Shown: one piece after another, positions 1 through 4,162 of the stretch | Layout of the letters: each line of letters begins with the position of its first letter | How positions within the stretch are numbered: position 1 is the first letter of the stretch | DNA from: DATJXG01 sp035500455 | GTDB taxonomy: Bacteria; Acidobacteriota; Terriglobia; Terriglobales; Acidobacteriaceae | Reading direction: 5' to 3' | Assembly (NCBI GenBank): GCA_035500455.1 | Contig: DATJXG010000095.1 | Location: 1-8,282 of the forward strand | DNA: 8,282 bases | Notes under the pieces: generated by a model | What the model was told of the DNA's origin: nothing | Seen by the model: only the letters and a program-made list of their open reading frames with translations | Databases searched by the model: none | Program-made: the position numbers and the translations under genes

Positions 1-78
1 GGGCGCTGAAGCGCGCTGCTTCCACGGTAGCTTCTGCTTTCGCAGTTTCGCCTCGCACCCAAGCTTTGCTTGAAAGGT
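1..78. other. Short 3' flank of the dehydrogenase gene, no gene seen
   Basis: No coding region can be supported here. It holds a compact palindrome (GCGCT-GA-AGCGC, 3-14) and a small hairpin CAAGC-TTT-GCTTG (60-72) just beyond the stop codon of the minus-strand gene. The hairpin has only five base pairs and no T-run follows it on the minus strand, so it is at best a weak terminator. The word CACCCAAGCT (56-65) recurs at 2524-2533, which suggests a dispersed intergenic repeat. Confidence 0.4.
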
Positions 79-1260
79 TCAGAACGCGTCGATCCCGGTG
101 ACGCTCGCTCCGATGATCAGGGTGTGGATGTCGTGCGTGCCCTCGTAGGTCTTCACCGACTCCAAGTTCATCATGTGGCGCATGATGGGGTAGTCGTCGG
201 CCACGCCGTTGGCGCCCAAGATGTCGCGCGAGAGCCGGGCGCACTCCAGCGCCATCCAGACATTGTTTCGCTTAGCCATGGAGATGTGGTAGTGCTCAGC
301 TTTGCCTTGATCTTTAAGGCGCCCGACCTGCAAGATCAGAAGCTGCGCCTTGGTGATCTCGGTGATCATCCAGGCGAGTTTTTCCTGCACCAACTGGTGG
401 GAGGCGATAGGCTGGTCGCGGAACTGCTTGCGCAACTTGGAGTATTGCAGGGCGCAGTCGTAGCAGGCCATGGCTGCGCCAACTCCGCCCCAGGCGATGC
501 CGTAGCGGGCCTGGTTCAAACACATCAGCGGCGACTTCAGCCCACCCGAACCGGGCATCAGGTTGCACTCCGGTATGCGCACGTCCTGCAGCGAGAGTCC
601 GGAGGTCACCGACGCCCGCAGAGACCACTTGCCGTGAATGTCCTCCGCTTTGAAGCCGGGGCGGTCGGTCTCGACCAGGAAGCCGCGAACTCTATCGCCT
701 TCGTCCTCCACTTTGGCCCAGATCACCGCCACGTCGGCGATGGTGCCGGAGGTGATCCACATCTTCTCGCCGTTGAGCACGTACTCGTTGCCGACCTTTT
801 TTGCCCGCGTTCTCATGCCTCCGGGATTGGAGCCGAAATCCGGCTCGGTGAGCCCGAAGCAGCCCAGCTTTTCGCCGCTCTGCAGCGCCGGCAGCCACTT
901 CTGCTTCTGCTCCTCGCTCCCGAAGGCGTGGATGGGATACATCACCAGCGCCGACTGCACGCTTACGAAGCTGCGCACGCCGGAGTCGCCGCGCTCCATC
1001 TCCTGCATCACCAGGCCGTATTCCACGTTCGACATGCCGGCACAGCCATAGCCGGTGAGCGAGGCACCGAAGAATCCCAGCTCCGCCATGGGCTTCACCA
1101 GCTCCCGGGGGAAGCGCCCGGCGCGGTTGCACTCTTCGATGATGGGAACCAGGTTGTCTTCGATGAACTGGCGGGCGGTGTCGCGGACCAGGCGCTCATC
1201 GTCGCTGAGCAGCGAGTCGAACTGCGCGAAATCAACTCCGCGGAACTTGATGGCGGGCAT
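79..1260 (-). CDS. Acyl-CoA dehydrogenase, glutaryl-CoA dehydrogenase type
   Basis: FAD-dependent acyl-CoA dehydrogenase of 393 aa, most like glutaryl-CoA dehydrogenase, which oxidises and decarboxylates glutaryl-CoA to crotonyl-CoA in lysine, tryptophan and aromatic breakdown. Seen: an N-terminal helical domain, the middle-domain motif GCFGLTEPDFGSNPGGM (residues 133-149), and a C-terminal TYEGTHDIH motif (371-379) whose Glu373 aligns with the family's catalytic base. The block ERGDSGVRSFVS keeps Glu89, Arg96 and Ser100, matching glutarate-binding Glu87, Arg94 and Ser98 of human GCDH. Tyr372 next to the base is also kept. This is the basis for the substrate call. The frame runs open 25 codons further upstream, but I chose MPAIKFRG because that is where family homology should begin; the Shine-Dalgarno sequence (GAGA, about 5 nt before it) is weak. 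No pathway partner lies nearby. Family is very sure, glutaryl-CoA specificity fairly sure. Confidence 0.93.
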   Translation of the reverse strand: MPAIKFRGVDFAQFDSLLSDDERLVRDTARQFIEDNLVPIIEECNRAGRFPRELVKPMAELGFFGASLTGYGCAGMSNVEYGLVMQEMERGDSGVRSFVSVQSALVMYPIHAFGSEEQKQKWLPALQSGEKLGCFGLTEPDFGSNPGGMRTRAKKVGNEYVLNGEKMWITSGTIADVAVIWAKVEDEGDRVRGFLVETDRPGFKAEDIHGKWSLRASVTSGLSLQDVRIPECNLMPGSGGLKSPLMCLNQARYGIAWGGVGAAMACYDCALQYSKLRKQFRDQPIASHQLVQEKLAWMITEITKAQLLILQVGRLKDQGKAEHYHISMAKRNNVWMALECARLSRDILGANGVADDYPIMRHMMNLESVKTYEGTHDIHTLIIGASVTGIDAF

Positions 1261-1325
1261 GGCGGTCTCGTTTCTGTCGCTCGCTTCCTGGCCTGGCTGC
1301 AGCAACGAGGAAGCGGAAACTCTTG

Positions 1326-1355
1326 ACCTTAGCAACCGGAGCGGGCATGCGTCAA
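1326..1355 (-). promoter_or_regulatory. Possible promoter of the acyl-CoA dehydrogenase gene
   Basis: Read on the minus strand: a -35-like TTGACG (1355-1350), an 18-nt spacer, and a weak -10-like TAAGGT (1331-1326), about 65 nt before the start codon. The -35 box is good (5 of 6), but the -10 matches consensus at only three positions, so this is tentative. Confidence 0.25.
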
Positions 1356-1403
1356 CGTGGAAGCCGCAAGGGCCAATGTCCCGGGGTCTTCCTTGCGATC
1401 TTA

Positions 1404-1441
1404 GCGTTCTTTGCGGTTAACTTAGTTGCCGCAAAGGTCGC
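1404..1441. repeat. Imperfect palindrome in the divergent gap
   Basis: CTTTGCGG (1409-1416) and CCGCAAAG (1429-1436) form a perfect 8-bp stem around a 12-nt loop. The stem extends outward through a G-T pair and, past one mismatch, three further pairs (GCG 1404-1406 with CGC 1439-1441). It lies upstream of both neighbouring genes, so a terminator role is unlikely. It fits a small REP-like intergenic repeat. Confidence 0.55.
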
Positions 1442-1569
1442 AAACAGCGCAAAGAAGAACACTGTTCTCCCTTCCCGGTGCGGTACTCTTTCTGGTTCCC
1501 GCCCGCGAACTGGCCAATCCCTCAATTGACGCCGGAGAACATGCTGGGTAGTCTTTGAAGGGACAAGCG

Positions 1570-1797
1570 ATGGCCGTCAAATCGATCCAACTCGGGCAAG
1601 TGTGGCGCAACAACGAGAGCGGGCTGGACTTTCTGGTCACCCGGACCTACAGCGAAGTCTTCGCCCAATACGCCATCCTGCGTCCGGCCCAGGTCAACGC
1701 GCCGGATGCCCCCACGGTGAAGGTAAAAGTTACGAAGGCTCCGGACGGGGTCTCGCTGCCCGGCTACACCTTCACCCAGGAATCCAACTTCGATTAG
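1570..1797 (+). CDS. Uncharacterised 75-aa protein
   Basis: A small protein beginning MAVKSIQLGQVW that I do not recognise. It is soluble-looking, with no signal peptide, membrane segment or cysteine. Its strand-rich sequence (IQLGQVWRN, LDFLVTRTYSE, YAILRP, VKVKVTKA) suggests a small beta-barrel, perhaps SH3-like; this is inference only. The ATG at 1570 is preceded by a good Shine-Dalgarno stretch, GAAGGGA (1557-1563), 6 nt upstream, which favours it over the TTG at 1555. It ends 36 nt before the DedA gene on the same strand, so the two are probably co-transcribed. A real gene is likely given the ribosome binding site, the placement and the protein-like composition. A functional link to DedA is unproven. 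Confidence 0.72.
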   Translation: MAVKSIQLGQVWRNNESGLDFLVTRTYSEVFAQYAILRPAQVNAPDAPTVKVKVTKAPDGVSLPGYTFTQESNFD

Positions 1798-1833
1798 CTT
1801 CGCCTCTCTTGCCCACGGGGCGGCCCTTTCCCC

Positions 1834-2469
1834 ATGACGGAAAAAGTCCTCGCCATTCTGTTCGTGTTCATCAAGTCGGTGATCGCCGCCACCGGCTACG
1901 GCGGCGTGGCGCTGCTCATGGCGATCGAATCGGCCTGCATTCCCCTGCCCTCGGAGCTGATCATGCCCTTCGCCGGCTACCTGGTCTATGAGGGAACCCT
2001 GAAGTTGCTGCTGGTGGCGACCGCCGGTGCCATCGGCTGTAACCTGGGGTCGCTGGTGGCCTACGAGATCGGCTGTTACGGAGGCCGTCCGCTGGTGGAA
2101 CGCTACGGTCGCTGGATTCTGCTCACCCGCCGCGAACTCGACTGGGCCGACCGCTTCTTCCTGCGCTGGGGATATCTGGCGGTACTCATCGCCCGCCTGC
2201 TGCCGGTGATTCGCACCTTCATCGCGCTGCCCGCCGGAATCGCCCGCATGCCCCGCGGACGGTTTCACGTGTACACCTTTCTGGGATCGTGGCCGTGGTG
2301 TTTCGCATTGGCCTGGTTCGGCATGAAGCTGGGAGAGAACTGGCGGGTGCTGGGGAAGTATTTTCACCAGTTCGATCTGGTGATTGGGGTGACTTTGCTG
2401 GTAGGGGTCGTCTGGTTCGCGTGGTCACACTGGCAGAACCGCATCCGCGCGCCCCAATCCGAAAACTGA
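1834..2469 (+). CDS. DedA-family (VTT domain) integral membrane protein
   Basis: A 211-aa inner-membrane protein of the DedA superfamily. Members have been linked to flipping undecaprenyl phosphate back across the membrane, to phospholipid scrambling, and to envelope stress and peptide resistance. Seen: the acidic signature IESACIPLPSE (residues 31-41, with Glu32 and Glu41) followed by a re-entrant-like hydrophobic stretch. The basic motif ARLLPVIRTFIALPAGIARM (120-139) carries Arg121, Arg127 and Gly135. Hydrophobic segments follow near 150-165 and 181-197. Length is typical of the family. No convincing Shine-Dalgarno precedes the ATG, so translation may depend on coupling to the small gene 36 nt upstream. 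The stop codon lies inside the first GAACTGA-like unit of the downstream repeat array. Which lipid it moves cannot be told from sequence. Confidence 0.93.
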   Translation: MTEKVLAILFVFIKSVIAATGYGGVALLMAIESACIPLPSELIMPFAGYLVYEGTLKLLLVATAGAIGCNLGSLVAYEIGCYGGRPLVERYGRWILLTRRELDWADRFFLRWGYLAVLIARLLPVIRTFIALPAGIARMPRGRFHVYTFLGSWPWCFALAWFGMKLGENWRVLGKYFHQFDLVIGVTLLVGVVWFAWSHWQNRIRAPQSEN

Positions 2470-2518
2470 AACACTGAGAACCGGGAACTGAGATCTGAAA
2501 ACTGAGATCTGAGAACTG
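2463..2518 (+). repeat. Array of degenerate 7-bp units (GAACTGA-like), left arm
   Basis: Directly after (and overlapping) the DedA stop codon, the sequence is a run of variants of one unit: AAACTGA, CACTGAG, GAACTGA, GATCTGA, AAACTGA, GATCTGA, GAACTGG. It includes ACTGAGAACCGGGAACTGA (2473-2491), which returns as an exact inverted copy at 2615-2633. The array is non-coding and looks like a low-complexity intergenic repeat. Confidence 0.75.
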
Positions 2519-2545
2519 GTTTTCACCCAAGCTGTTTTACCCAAG

Positions 2546-2559
2546 CGGGTGTTGACCCG
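2546..2559. repeat. Small hairpin between the two array arms
   Basis: CGGGT (2546-2550), loop GTTG, ACCCG (2555-2559) makes a 5-bp stem. It overlaps the second of two direct copies of ACCCAAGC (2525-2532 and 2539-2546). No T-run follows, so a terminator for the DedA transcript is possible but not supported. Confidence 0.35.
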
Positions 2560-2592
2560 GCCAAGATCTCTTAGCGCGAAGATTTTTGGTTT

Positions 2593-2633
2593 TGAGAAAA
2601 GCAGTTCTCAGCAATCAGTTCCCGGTTCTCAGT
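2593..2633. repeat. Inverted right arm of the GAACTGA-like array
   Basis: TCAGTTCCCGGTTCTCAGT (2615-2633) is the exact reverse complement of 2473-2491. Extending the arms to 2473-2504 and 2602-2633 keeps about 28 of 32 positions paired. Inside the right arm, TGAGAA (2593-2598) and TTCTCA (2605-2610) form a further 6-bp hairpin. The arm ends about 40 nt before the next gene's start, so it would lie in or near that gene's promoter or leader. Confidence 0.75.
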
Positions 2634-2672
2634 CGCCAGGCCAAGTTCGAAGTTCTTCCCAAGGATGACGCC

Positions 2673-3119
2673 ATGAAGAAACTGATGTCCTCGCTCATTC
2701 TCGCGGCAGCCGCAGTTCTTACGGCCGCCATGCCTGCGCCGGCGCAAACCGCCTCCGGCCAACCCTTTGTCGTCGAGTACTACTACAAAACCAAGTGGGG
2801 ACACGCCGACGAGTTTCTCACGCTGTTCAAGAAAAACCACTACCCCATGCTCAAGAAAGAAGTGGAGATGGGCCGCTTGCTCAAGGTCTGGATGGATCAG
2901 CCCCGTTACCACACCACCGAAGACGGCCGCTGGGATTACCGAGTGACCATCGTCTTCAAGAACGCGACCGTAGCCAACGAGCCGTTCGACGAAGACGCTC
3001 TGAAAAAGCAGCTATTCCCCGACCAGGAGACCTACAAGAGGGAAGAGAACCGCCGCTTCGAGATTCTCGACGCCCACTGGGACCTTCCGGTCAAGACCGT
3101 GGACCTGGAAGCGAAGTAG
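2673..3119 (+). CDS. Small secreted protein of unknown function
   Basis: A 148-aa protein with a clear Sec signal peptide: MKK, a hydrophobic Ala/Leu core, and a likely cleavage at APA|Q (after residue 24). The mature part has no cysteine, so it is not a lipoprotein. It is rich in aromatic and charged residues, for example VVEYYYKTKWGHADEF (residues 33-48). The ~120-residue mature domain, with strand, long helix (about 44-65) and strand, recalls dimeric ferredoxin-like (NIPSNAP/ABM-type) proteins; this is inference, not recognition. The start is well fixed: AAGGA (2661-2665) lies 7 nt before ATG 2673, although the frame is open further upstream into the repeat arm. It has its own gap on both sides and is probably monocistronic. 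A strong 9-bp hairpin lies 30 nt past its stop. Confidence 0.85.
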   Translation: MKKLMSSLILAAAAVLTAAMPAPAQTASGQPFVVEYYYKTKWGHADEFLTLFKKNHYPMLKKEVEMGRLLKVWMDQPRYHTTEDGRWDYRVTIVFKNATVANEPFDEDALKKQLFPDQETYKREENRRFEILDAHWDLPVKTVDLEAK

Positions 3120-3130
3120 CGGTTAGACCG

Positions 3131-3212
3131 CGACGCCGCCCGACCGTAGTGCCGGCGTCCCGCCGGCACCCGTGGCGCGGGGTAACATGTCCGAACCGTA
3201 AAAATGCCGGCG
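3131..3212. repeat. Direct repeat, left copy (flanks the toxin-antitoxin pair)
   Basis: It aligns with 3900-3982 over about 72 of 82 positions with one 1-nt indel. The last 36 nt (3177-3212) are identical to 3947-3982; this block contains GGGGTAACATGTCCGAACCG. The copy ends 9 nt before the stop codon of the PIN toxin. It includes the perfect palindrome at 3149-3169. Confidence 0.85.
3149..3169. terminator. Strong GC hairpin after the secreted-protein gene
   Basis: GTGCCGGCG (3149-3157), loop TCC, CGCCGGCAC (3161-3169) is a perfect 9-bp stem starting 30 nt after the stop at 3119. It lacks a T-run, so it is not a classic intrinsic terminator. It may serve as a bidirectional stop between the convergent genes or simply be part of the repeat. 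The right repeat copy keeps only the inner 6 bp (3922-3927 with 3931-3936). Confidence 0.4.
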
Positions 3213-3221
3213 TGATGCCGG

Positions 3222-3611
3222 CTACCAGATTGTCCGCAACAACGGACTCATGCGTATATTTTCGTCGCGGGTAACCAGCGGCAAACCCTCCGCCCGGGCA
3301 GTTGCACCGATGATGCGGTCGGCCGGATCGCCAGAGAACTGCGGCGGGAACTGCGCCGCCAGGGAAGCGATCACCGGCGTAATGGCTCTCACTACCACCC
3401 CTTCAATCAACAGGTTGATAGAAGCGTCGATGGTTCCGTAGGCCTGAATCCGCCCCCGCGCCACCAGCGAGGCCAGTTCCCACAGAGTAATTGCTGAAAT
3501 CGCCAGGCCTCCATCCTGCTGAGCCTCACGAATCGCGGCGGCCGCCCCGCGCGACAGCCGTTTGGGCTCGGCTACAGCCCATACCAGCACGTGCGTATCC
3601 AGCAGGATCAC
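3222..3611 (-). CDS. vapC: PIN-domain ribonuclease toxin, VapC type
   Basis: A 129-aa PIN-domain toxin, the expected length for VapC. VapC toxins are Mg2+-dependent RNases that cut tRNA or rRNA and stop translation when free of antitoxin. The acidic active-site residues are all visible: Asp5 in MILLDTHVLVW, Glu45 in LWELASL, Asp98 in GDPADRIIGATA and Asp116 in VTRDENIR. Nothing suggests inactivation. The start is GTG (3611-3609) and overlaps the antitoxin stop by four bases (GTGA), so translation should be coupled. The LDTHVLVWAV opening and DPADR motif are typical of the VapC group that pairs with Phd/YefM-type antitoxins. The stop codon lies 9 nt from the left direct repeat. RNA target unknown. 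Confidence 0.95.
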   Translation of the reverse strand: MILLDTHVLVWAVAEPKRLSRGAAAAIREAQQDGGLAISAITLWELASLVARGRIQAYGTIDASINLLIEGVVVRAITPVIASLAAQFPPQFSGDPADRIIGATARAEGLPLVTRDENIRMSPLLRTIW

Positions 3612-3841
3612 CGCAGCGCGTCCCAGGCCTCGGGACGCTCGATCGGGGACTCGATGTCTCCCGCGACTCTTACGATCCCCTCGAGGCGGCCGAGAATGCT
3701 CTCGGTCCGCTTATCCGCGGGCACGAGCTTGGCCACCGGCTTGCCGCGCTTGGTAATCAGCACCGGCTCCCGCGTCCTGCGCACATCTTCCATCACAGTC
3801 AGGCAACGCGCCTTGAATTCACCCGCCGGCACGGTTTTCAT
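3608..3841 (-). CDS. vapB: Phd/YefM-type antitoxin of the PIN toxin
   Basis: A 77-aa antitoxin with the Phd/YefM fold: N-terminal DNA-binding part MKTVPAGEFKARCLTVMEDV, then the hallmark EPVLITKRGKPVAKLVP (residues 25-41), then a charged C-terminal tail (about 42-77) that should bind and block the toxin. It is first in the pair and overlaps the toxin start by four bases. The start is set by AGGAGA on the minus strand about 10 nt upstream. Such antitoxins usually repress their own promoter. The upstream DNA is strikingly A+T-rich and carries an imperfect palindrome and repeated half-site-like words. The annotated partner class (VapB) is by pairing with a PIN toxin; the protein fold is Phd-like rather than AbrB-like. 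Confidence 0.93.
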   Translation of the reverse strand: MKTVPAGEFKARCLTVMEDVRRTREPVLITKRGKPVAKLVPADKRTESILGRLEGIVRVAGDIESPIERPEAWDALR

Positions 3842-3857
3842 AGAAATCTTCTCTCCT

Positions 3858-3863
3858 ATTGTA
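3858..3863 (-). promoter_or_regulatory. Likely -10 box of the toxin-antitoxin promoter
   Basis: On the minus strand TACAAT (5 of 6 to consensus) lies about 16 nt before the antitoxin start, in the most A+T-rich stretch of the window. The region 17 nt further upstream (around GTTATT) is a poor -35, so the promoter may rely on the -10. The implied transcription start would leave a very short leader, close to the AGGAGA ribosome binding site. Confidence 0.45.
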
Positions 3864-3871
3864 ATATGTCC

Positions 3872-3893
3872 ATAGTCATAATAACATGACCAT
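3872..3893. promoter_or_regulatory. Possible autoregulatory operator of the antitoxin
   Basis: ATAGTCAT (3872-3879), 6-nt spacer AATAAC, ATGACCAT (3886-3893) is an imperfect palindrome with 7 of 8 pairs. It lies just upstream of the -10 box, where an antitoxin repressor would be expected to bind. Function is inferred from position. Confidence 0.45.
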
Positions 3894-3899
3894 CAGCAT

Positions 3900-3982
3900 C
3901 GCCGCCGCCCGAGCGTAGCGCCCGGCGTCCCGCCGGCAACATGACGGCGGGGTAACATGTCCGAACCGTAAAAATGCCGGCG
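3900..3982. repeat. Direct repeat, right copy (flanks the toxin-antitoxin pair)
   Basis: Second copy of the ~82-bp repeat, in the same orientation as 3131-3212. The identical blocks are offset by exactly 770 nt: CCGGCGTCCCGCCGGCA at 3922-3938, and the 36-nt block at 3947-3982. It begins immediately upstream of the antitoxin promoter region, so the two copies bracket the toxin-antitoxin pair closely on both sides. Confidence 0.85.
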
Positions 3983-4162
3983 GACGTCGGCGCTGCGCTT
4001 TCCCTCGCTTCCGCGCCCCGCCCGGATGATAAAATCACTCAAGAAATCAACCACTGCGCAGAGGTGCCGAATACGTGGGTTTACCCCTGCAAATAAAGCG
4101 CTGCACGCGACTTTCGTCCTCTAGGTGAATGTCTAGAGTCATTCGCAACACATAGTTTTTTC
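3983..4162. other. Gap before the large exported-protein gene
   Basis: No gene seen. A -10-like TAAAAT (4030-4035) stands out in G+C-rich DNA but has no good -35. A cluster of short inverted repeats lies at 4119-4144: CTCTAG (4119-4124) with CTAGAG (4133-4138), and GAATG (4127-4131) with CATTC (4140-4144). These interlock and could be a regulator site for the plus-strand gene. No Shine-Dalgarno is visible before 4163. Confidence 0.4.
4030..4035 (+). promoter_or_regulatory. Possible -10 box for the large exported protein
   Basis: TAAAAT matches the -10 consensus at 5 of 6 positions within otherwise G+C-rich sequence, about 130 nt upstream of the start. No recognisable -35 lies at the right distance. 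Confidence 0.25.

Larger units (their letters stand above)
1261..1569. other. Divergent intergenic region with an imperfect hairpin repeat
   Basis: This 309-bp gap lies between divergent genes and should hold both promoters. Short open frames exist but look like chance. The recognisable structure is an imperfect inverted repeat at 1404-1441. The left half, around TTAGCGTTCTTTGCGG (1401-1416), is the kind of low-complexity phrase that recurs between genes, and a related copy lies at 7790-7804. Confidence 0.5.

Noticed and set aside
70..1326. 418-aa open frame on the plus strand, antisense to the dehydrogenase
   Set aside because: It mirrors the real gene in a G+C-rich region. Its product is His/Gly/Val-rich with no recognisable motif, while the minus strand encodes a clear enzyme.
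1323..1529. Short plus-strand frame (68 aa) in the divergent gap
   Set aside because: It spans the palindromic repeat, has no ribosome binding site, and its product looks random.
1526..1554. TTGACG - 17 nt - TAGTCT as promoter of the 75-aa gene
   Set aside because: The -35 is good and spacing ideal, but the -10 is weak and transcription would start near 1561, cutting off most of the Shine-Dalgarno at 1557-1563.
1522..2367. 281-aa minus-strand frame opposite DedA
   Set aside because: DedA motifs on the plus strand are unmistakable. The antisense product has no motif and is rich in His, Gln and Gly.
2463..2633. CRISPR array
   Set aside because: The units are only about 7 bp and adjacent, without unique spacers of regular length, and no cas gene is present.
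3131..3982. Composite transposon carrying the toxin-antitoxin pair
   Set aside because: There is no transposase or integrase frame between or next to the repeats, and no target-site duplication could be defined.
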